From contig NZ_JALPRK010000011.1 of assembly GCF_023195895.1 (NCBI RefSeq), positions 62,001 through 126,000 on the forward strand: a stretch of 64,000 nucleotides of DNA, read 5' to 3'. Origin of the DNA: Paenibacillus mellifer. GTDB lineage: Bacteria > Bacillota > Bacilli > Paenibacillales > Paenibacillaceae. The notes below the pieces were generated by a model. The model was not told the DNA's origin and did no database searches. It saw nothing but the letters and a program-made list of their open reading frames with translations. Positions 60,631 to 64,000 of this stretch are shown one piece after another (positions within the stretch are counted from its first letter, which is position 1; every line of letters begins with the position of its first letter). The position numbers and the translations under genes were made by a program.

Positions 60631-62139
60631 ATGAGACGGGGACTTCAAATCATTATCATCGCCGCGATTTTATTTGCTTTCTATTATTTCGGATTTGGCG
60701 TCTTCGGTAAATTCGGCGGTACACTCGTTAGTATTTTTCAAACGCTGACCGTTATCACGATCGGCCTCGCCATATTTATGGAGAACCGCAATCCGTCCAG
60801 CACCGTGGCCTGGATCATCGTGCTCGCTTTGTTGCCGGTTGTTGGGCTTTTACTTTATTTTTTGCTGGGACAAAACTATTTCAAACGGCGCAAATTCGAT
60901 AAAAAAGCGGAACAAGACCGCCTCAGCTATGAGCGGATCGATCGCAGCGGACACCTGCTGCCCCGCGACTTGTCGCAGTTCAGCCCCGGCCAACAGCGCC
61001 TATTGCATCTGTCGCAACGTTTGGCTCGTACGCCTTATTCGATGGCGACCCGCACGCACGTGCTGACCAACGGGGAGGAGACTTTCACTAATCTGCTGCG
61101 CGAGCTTAAGAAAGCCGAACACCATATCCACATGGAATACTACATATACCGTGCCGACGATATCGGGCGGGAAATCCAGAAGACGCTGATGGAGAAGGCA
61201 CGAGCCGGTATCGAAGTTCGTTTTATGTTTGACGCCGTCGGCAGCATCGGTCTACCTAAGTCGTTTATCGCCGAGCTGCGGGAGGCGGGGGTCAAGGTTG
61301 GCATTTACGGGCAGATGCGTTTTTTGGCCCTGTCGAGCCGAGTCAATTACCGCAACCACCGCAAGATCGTAGTGATCGACGGAAATACTGGATTTATCGG
61401 CGGCCTTAACGTCGGCGATGAATATTTGAGCCGAAGCAAAACCTACGGTTTCTGGCGCGATACCCACATGCTGGTCAAAGGGGAGGCGGTCCGGTCGTTG
61501 CAGATCATTTTCCTGCAGGACTGGCAATACGTGACTGGGGAGAAAATCATGGACCTCGCCTACCTGTCTCCAGAGCTTGAACAAGGCTGTAGCGGGGCGG
61601 TACAGATCGTACCAAGCGGTCCGGACAATGAAAGCCGGACGCTTAAGAATATCTTCTTTGCGATGATCTCATCGGCGAAGAAGTCCGTGTGGCTGGCGAC
61701 GCCGTATTTTATACCCGATGAGGATATCCTGACCGCGCTGCGCGTGGCCGGATTATCGGGGATCGACGTGCGTATCCTGTTCCCAGCTAAACCGGACAAA
61801 TGGTTACCTTTCTTGGCGTCCCACTCCTATTTCCCTTCGCTGCTGGAGGTTGGGGTGAAAATTTTCGAGTATGAAAAAGGTTTTCTGCATTCAAAACTGC
61901 TGATCGTGGACGGGGAAGTGGCCACGGTCGGTACGGCCAATATGGATATGCGCAGCTTCCACCTGAATTTCGAGGTCAACGCGCTCTTGGTGCAAAGCGA
62001 CAGTGTTGCTAAGGTCGTGAACAATTTCGAACGTGATCTGCTGTCAGCGAAGTTAATCGACAAGCATGACTTTATGAATAAGAAAATCCCGGTACGCCTC
62101 GCGGAATCCGCAGCCCGGCTGTTGTCCCCGCTACTGTAG
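60631..62139 (+). CDS. cls: Cardiolipin synthase
   Basis: 502 residues. Two N-terminal membrane helices (residues 5-60), then two phospholipase-D domains with HKD motifs NHRKIVVIDGNTGFIGGLN and LHSKLLIVDGEVATVGTANMD. It condenses two phosphatidylglycerol molecules to cardiolipin at the cytoplasmic membrane. AGAAGGAG precedes the ATG. It is divergent from the TetR gene and followed 35 bp later by the isopentenyl-diphosphate isomerase gene, perhaps in one transcript. Confidence 0.93.
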   Translation: MRRGLQIIIIAAILFAFYYFGFGVFGKFGGTLVSIFQTLTVITIGLAIFMENRNPSSTVAWIIVLALLPVVGLLLYFLLGQNYFKRRKFDKKAEQDRLSYERIDRSGHLLPRDLSQFSPGQQRLLHLSQRLARTPYSMATRTHVLTNGEETFTNLLRELKKAEHHIHMEYYIYRADDIGREIQKTLMEKARAGIEVRFMFDAVGSIGLPKSFIAELREAGVKVGIYGQMRFLALSSRVNYRNHRKIVVIDGNTGFIGGLNVGDEYLSRSKTYGFWRDTHMLVKGEAVRSLQIIFLQDWQYVTGEKIMDLAYLSPELEQGCSGAVQIVPSGPDNESRTLKNIFFAMISSAKKSVWLATPYFIPDEDILTALRVAGLSGIDVRILFPAKPDKWLPFLASHSYFPSLLEVGVKIFEYEKGFLHSKLLIVDGEVATVGTANMDMRSFHLNFEVNALLVQSDSVAKVVNNFERDLLSAKLIDKHDFMNKKIPVRLAESAARLLSPLL

Positions 62140-62174
62140 CGGTGGAGGTATAAGGTAAAGGAGGGTCCTACGGT

Positions 62175-63203
62175 ATGGAGCCAACATCGGAACGCAAAAC
62201 GGAGCATATTCGCCTCTGTCTGGAGGAGCAAGTGAATGCGGAAGGTATCCGCAACGGGTTCGAAAAGTTTCGTTTTCGCCATAACGCACTGCCAGAGCTG
62301 GATTTCGCCGAAATCAGCTTAAAAACGGCGTTTCTCGGCGCCTCAATTCGCACACCGCTGCTGATCAGCTCGATGACCGGCGGCAGCCGACTAGCCGGTG
62401 AAATTAACACACGTCTCGCCGAAGCGGCGGAACGGCGCGGTTGGTCCATGGGCGTCGGCTCGGTCCGGGCTGCCGTCGAGCGGGACGAGCTGGCCCCAAC
62501 GTTCGCCATTCGGCGGTTTGCGCCGACCATCCCAATCATTGCGAACTTAGGCGCGGTGCAACTCAATTACGGCTACGGGCCGGAGGATTGCAAGCGGGCG
62601 GTGGGGATCGCTGGAGCGGACATGCTCGTGCTGCATCTGAACAGCCTGCAGGAGGTGTTCCAGCCGGAGGGAGATACGAACTTCGGCGGGCTGCTGGAGC
62701 GGATCGAGGAGGTTTGCCGCGAGCTGCCGATCCCGGTTGGCGTAAAAGAAGTCGGCTGGGGCATCGACGGCGCTACGGCGAGACGACTGCGCGAAGCGGG
62801 CGTCGCCTTCATCGACGTCGCAGGCGCCGGCGGCACTTCGTGGAGCCAGGTCGAGAAGTTCCGCGGCAGCGACCCTGTGCGCCGCGCGGCAGCGGAAGCA
62901 TTCGCGGATTGGGGTATCCCCACCGCCGAATGCATCCGCGAAGTACGGGCGGCGCTGCCGGACGCCGCCCTGATTGGCAGCGGGGGCCTGAACACCGGCG
63001 TGGACGCCGCCAAAGCGCTGGCGCTTGGCGCGGATCTGGCCGGGTTTGGCCGGGCGCTGCTCGAACCAGCGGTGCATTCGGAGGAGCGATTGGACGCGCT
63101 GCTAGAGCGCGTTGAGCTGGAGCTCCGCACCGCCATGTTCGGCATTGGCGCCGGGAGCATTCCGGCGCTGCGAGGGACGCCGCGGCTCGTGCGCCGCGAG
63201 TAG
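62175..63203 (+). CDS. fni: Type 2 isopentenyl-diphosphate delta-isomerase
   Basis: 342 residues of the FMN-dependent IDI-2 family. Diagnostic segments are RKTEHIRLCLEEQVNAEGIRNGFEKFRFRHNALPELDF, PLLISSMTGGS, ANLGAVQLNYGYGPEDC, HLNSLQEVFQPEGDTNFGG, PVGVKEVGWGI and FIDVAGAGGTSW. The enzyme interconverts IPP and DMAPP using reduced FMN, feeding quinone and undecaprenol synthesis. The 3' half is notably GC-rich. AAAGGAGGG lies about 11 bases upstream of the ATG. Downstream is a repeat-rich intergenic region. Confidence 0.93.
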   Translation: MEPTSERKTEHIRLCLEEQVNAEGIRNGFEKFRFRHNALPELDFAEISLKTAFLGASIRTPLLISSMTGGSRLAGEINTRLAEAAERRGWSMGVGSVRAAVERDELAPTFAIRRFAPTIPIIANLGAVQLNYGYGPEDCKRAVGIAGADMLVLHLNSLQEVFQPEGDTNFGGLLERIEEVCRELPIPVGVKEVGWGIDGATARRLREAGVAFIDVAGAGGTSWSQVEKFRGSDPVRRAAAEAFADWGIPTAECIREVRAALPDAALIGSGGLNTGVDAAKALALGADLAGFGRALLEPAVHSEERLDALLERVELELRTAMFGIGAGSIPALRGTPRLVRRE

Positions 63204-63292
63204 AGGCGGCCCCGGTTCGGCGCTACGGCGCGGCCTGCGGTGGCAAGATAGAGCGGGACGCGCCGGGAGCGGACCGTTTGGGGGTCCTGGCC

Positions 63293-63668
63293 GGCTCTTT
63301 GCACGATTATCCCCTTTATTCAGGAAAGCGGGTGGGGGATAGAAGTGGGAAGAATTTAGCGGAGACATATTGAGGTAAATGGAATTGGATAAGATCGGAT
63401 AAGATCGGATCGATCAGATAAATTGGATAGACCAGATAGACCAGATAGACCAGATAGACTGAGTCAACGGGATAAAGGGCAGGTTAGTAGGTTTTTCAGT
63501 ACTCTGAGTCAACGGGATAATGGCAGGTTAGTAGGTTTCTCAGTACTCTGATTCAACGTGAGAATGGGCTGGTTAGCTGGTTTCTCAGTACCCTGAGCCA
63601 ACGGGATAATGTTTAAGATAGTGGGCTTTTCCGTGACCTGATTAATAGGGATAATGGTCAAAAGGGCC
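63293..63668. repeat. Inverted-repeat-bounded intergenic element (locus 3)
   Basis: Left end GCTCTTTGCACGATTATCCC (63294-63313) is matched on the other strand by GGGATAATGGTCAAAAGGGC (63648-63667), bounding 376 bp without a gene. Inside are a 9-bp repeat (GACCAGATA, three copies near 63430-63457), GATAAGATCG twice (63389-63408) and a 45-bp array. The outer flanks extend the complementarity with GGCC. Same terminal sequence as the elements at 7692 and 43557. Confidence 0.7.
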
Positions 63669-63672
63669 GGAC
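63461..63672. repeat. 45-bp tandem repeat array containing the element's terminal motif
   Basis: Units begin at 63461, 63506, 63550 and 63595 (lengths 45, 44, 45, 45), with a partial fifth at 63640. Each opens with a variant of GAGTCAACGGGATAAT and continues GGCAGGTTAGTAGGTTTCTC. The opening is the reverse complement of the conserved ATTATCCCGTTGACTC at the element ends, so the end sequence itself is the repeated piece. Units are contiguous with no spacers. Confidence 0.8.
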
Positions 63673-63722
63673 AAACGAATATGGCCCTCCGTTTAAATCC
63701 AACTAAACCAGTAAGAATTTCA

Positions 63723-63852
63723 TTGCAATTCGACAGGTTAGCCCTTATATTGTAGGTAAATACCGGTCCGCTAGGACGGCAAACCGGTTCATACATATTC
63801 GACGGTAGAGCCCGAAATTAGGTTGGGCATTGACGCAGAGGGGGAGTTGGAA
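63723..63852 (+). promoter_or_regulatory. Promoter and structured leader of the ECF S-component gene
   Basis: -35 TTGCAA (63723-63728), 17-bp spacer, -10 TATATT (63746-63751). The predicted leader of about 95 nt contains ACCGG/CCGGT (63762-63766 and 63784-63788) enclosing TCC/GGA, and GCCC/GGGC (63810-63813 and 63825-63828). I do not recognise it as a TPP, FMN, preQ1 or other known riboswitch. Confidence 0.45.
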
Positions 63853-64000
63853 ATGAAATCTTCATTGTGGAAGTGGAACACGAGGACGGTGGTGACCATC
63901 GGGATCGGGGGCGCATTGTACGGGGCAACGAGCTGGATCGGCATCCCGATTGCACCGGATACGCAGCTGCGCCCGGCTATTGCTTTGCTGGCGATCTTCG
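63853..64000 (+). CDS. ECF transporter S component, UPF0397 type (truncated by window end)
   Basis: The first 49 codons are visible (MKSSLWKWNTRTVVTIGIGG...LYGATSWIGIPIAPDTQLRPAIALLAIF). The TRTVVTIGIGGALYG stretch and the IGIPI...LRPAIALLAIF continuation are typical of UPF0397/YkoE-like S components of energy-coupling-factor vitamin transporters. These bind a vitamin or precursor, often a thiamine-related pyrimidine, and need an ATPase and EcfT, probably encoded downstream outside the window. GGGGAG precedes the ATG by 6 bases. The substrate is not determined. Confidence 0.75.
   Translation, partial: MKSSLWKWNTRTVVTIGIGGALYGATSWIGIPIAPDTQLRPAIALLAIF

Noticed and set aside
63461..63672. Possible CRISPR array
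   Set aside because: Units are contiguous with no unique spacers, the repeat is degenerate, and no cas genes are present.
63509..63796. Minus-strand reading frame of 95 codons with a repeated TEKPTNLP motif
   Set aside because: It is simply the 45-bp repeat array read in one frame (45 is divisible by 3). It has no ribosome site and ends in the array's irregular flank.

Overview
This window looks like chromosomal DNA of an endospore-forming, flagellated, facultatively anaerobic Firmicute, most likely Paenibacillus or a close relative. That placement is inference from content. There are two gerA-type germinant-receptor operons, a PdaA-type spore-cortex deacetylase, PerR with a PerR box, a perfect Fur box, strong A/G-rich ribosome binding sites with frequent TTG/GTG starts, sigma-A promoters with 17-bp spacers, and an FNR/Rex-type redox regulon. 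No rRNA, tRNA, CRISPR array or prophage was seen.

Layout. 1-7.6 kb: LysR regulator (cut by the window edge), amino-acid permease, pdaA, and a MarR-heterodimeric ABC exporter operon. 7.7-10.9 kb: a small inverted-repeat element, an FNR-type regulator divergent from a V4R-domain protein with two palindromic boxes between them, and a chemoreceptor. 10.9-16.7 kb (minus strand): a four-gene lipid-linked glycosylation operon, then an alkA-type glycosylase behind an ABC-F ATPase. The ABC-F gene has a leader peptide and an attenuator-like terminator. 16.7-22 kb: an amino-acid ABC transporter broken by two single-base frameshifts, a PadR/DUF1700/DUF4097 operon, and a FAD/Rieske oxidoreductase. 22-33.3 kb: two gerA operons flanking perR, an atypical response regulator and a second chemoreceptor. 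33.3-43.5 kb: hemD, a phasin-like protein, UbiB kinase, DEAD-box helicase, a VanY-type carboxypeptidase, a Fur-controlled siderophore ATPase with an FhuF-like reductase, then NADH oxidase and a formate/nitrite transporter with Rex/FNR-type operators. 43.5-45.1 kb: an inverted-repeat-bounded segment with a 48-bp repeat array and an IS1595-like transposase gene with a LexA-like box in its promoter. 45.1-56.2 kb: a molybdopterin oxidoreductase, transporters, a GNAT acetyltransferase, glnS, a LacI regulator, mobA, moaA and a TorD-type chaperone. 56.2-64 kb: RND efflux pump with TetR regulator, cardiolipin synthase, type 2 IPP isomerase, a third inverted-repeat element with a 45-bp repeat array, and the start of an ECF-transporter S component.

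How the parts work together. The FNR-type protein, its boxes, the nox and FNT operators, the molybdoenzyme genes and the FNR-like site before torD suggest oxygen/NADH-responsive control of anaerobic metabolism. The two ger operons and pdaA serve the spore cycle. The marR-ABC pair, the ABC-F gene and the RND pump form a drug/antibiotic-response layer.

The most unusual signals are: (a) a family of intergenic elements bounded by inverted copies of CTTTGCACGATTATCCC at three loci, each with its own tandem repeats, one containing a transposase gene with apparently substituted catalytic residues; (b) the leader-peptide/terminator arrangement before the ABC-F gene; (c) two mutually exclusive hairpins in the torD leader.
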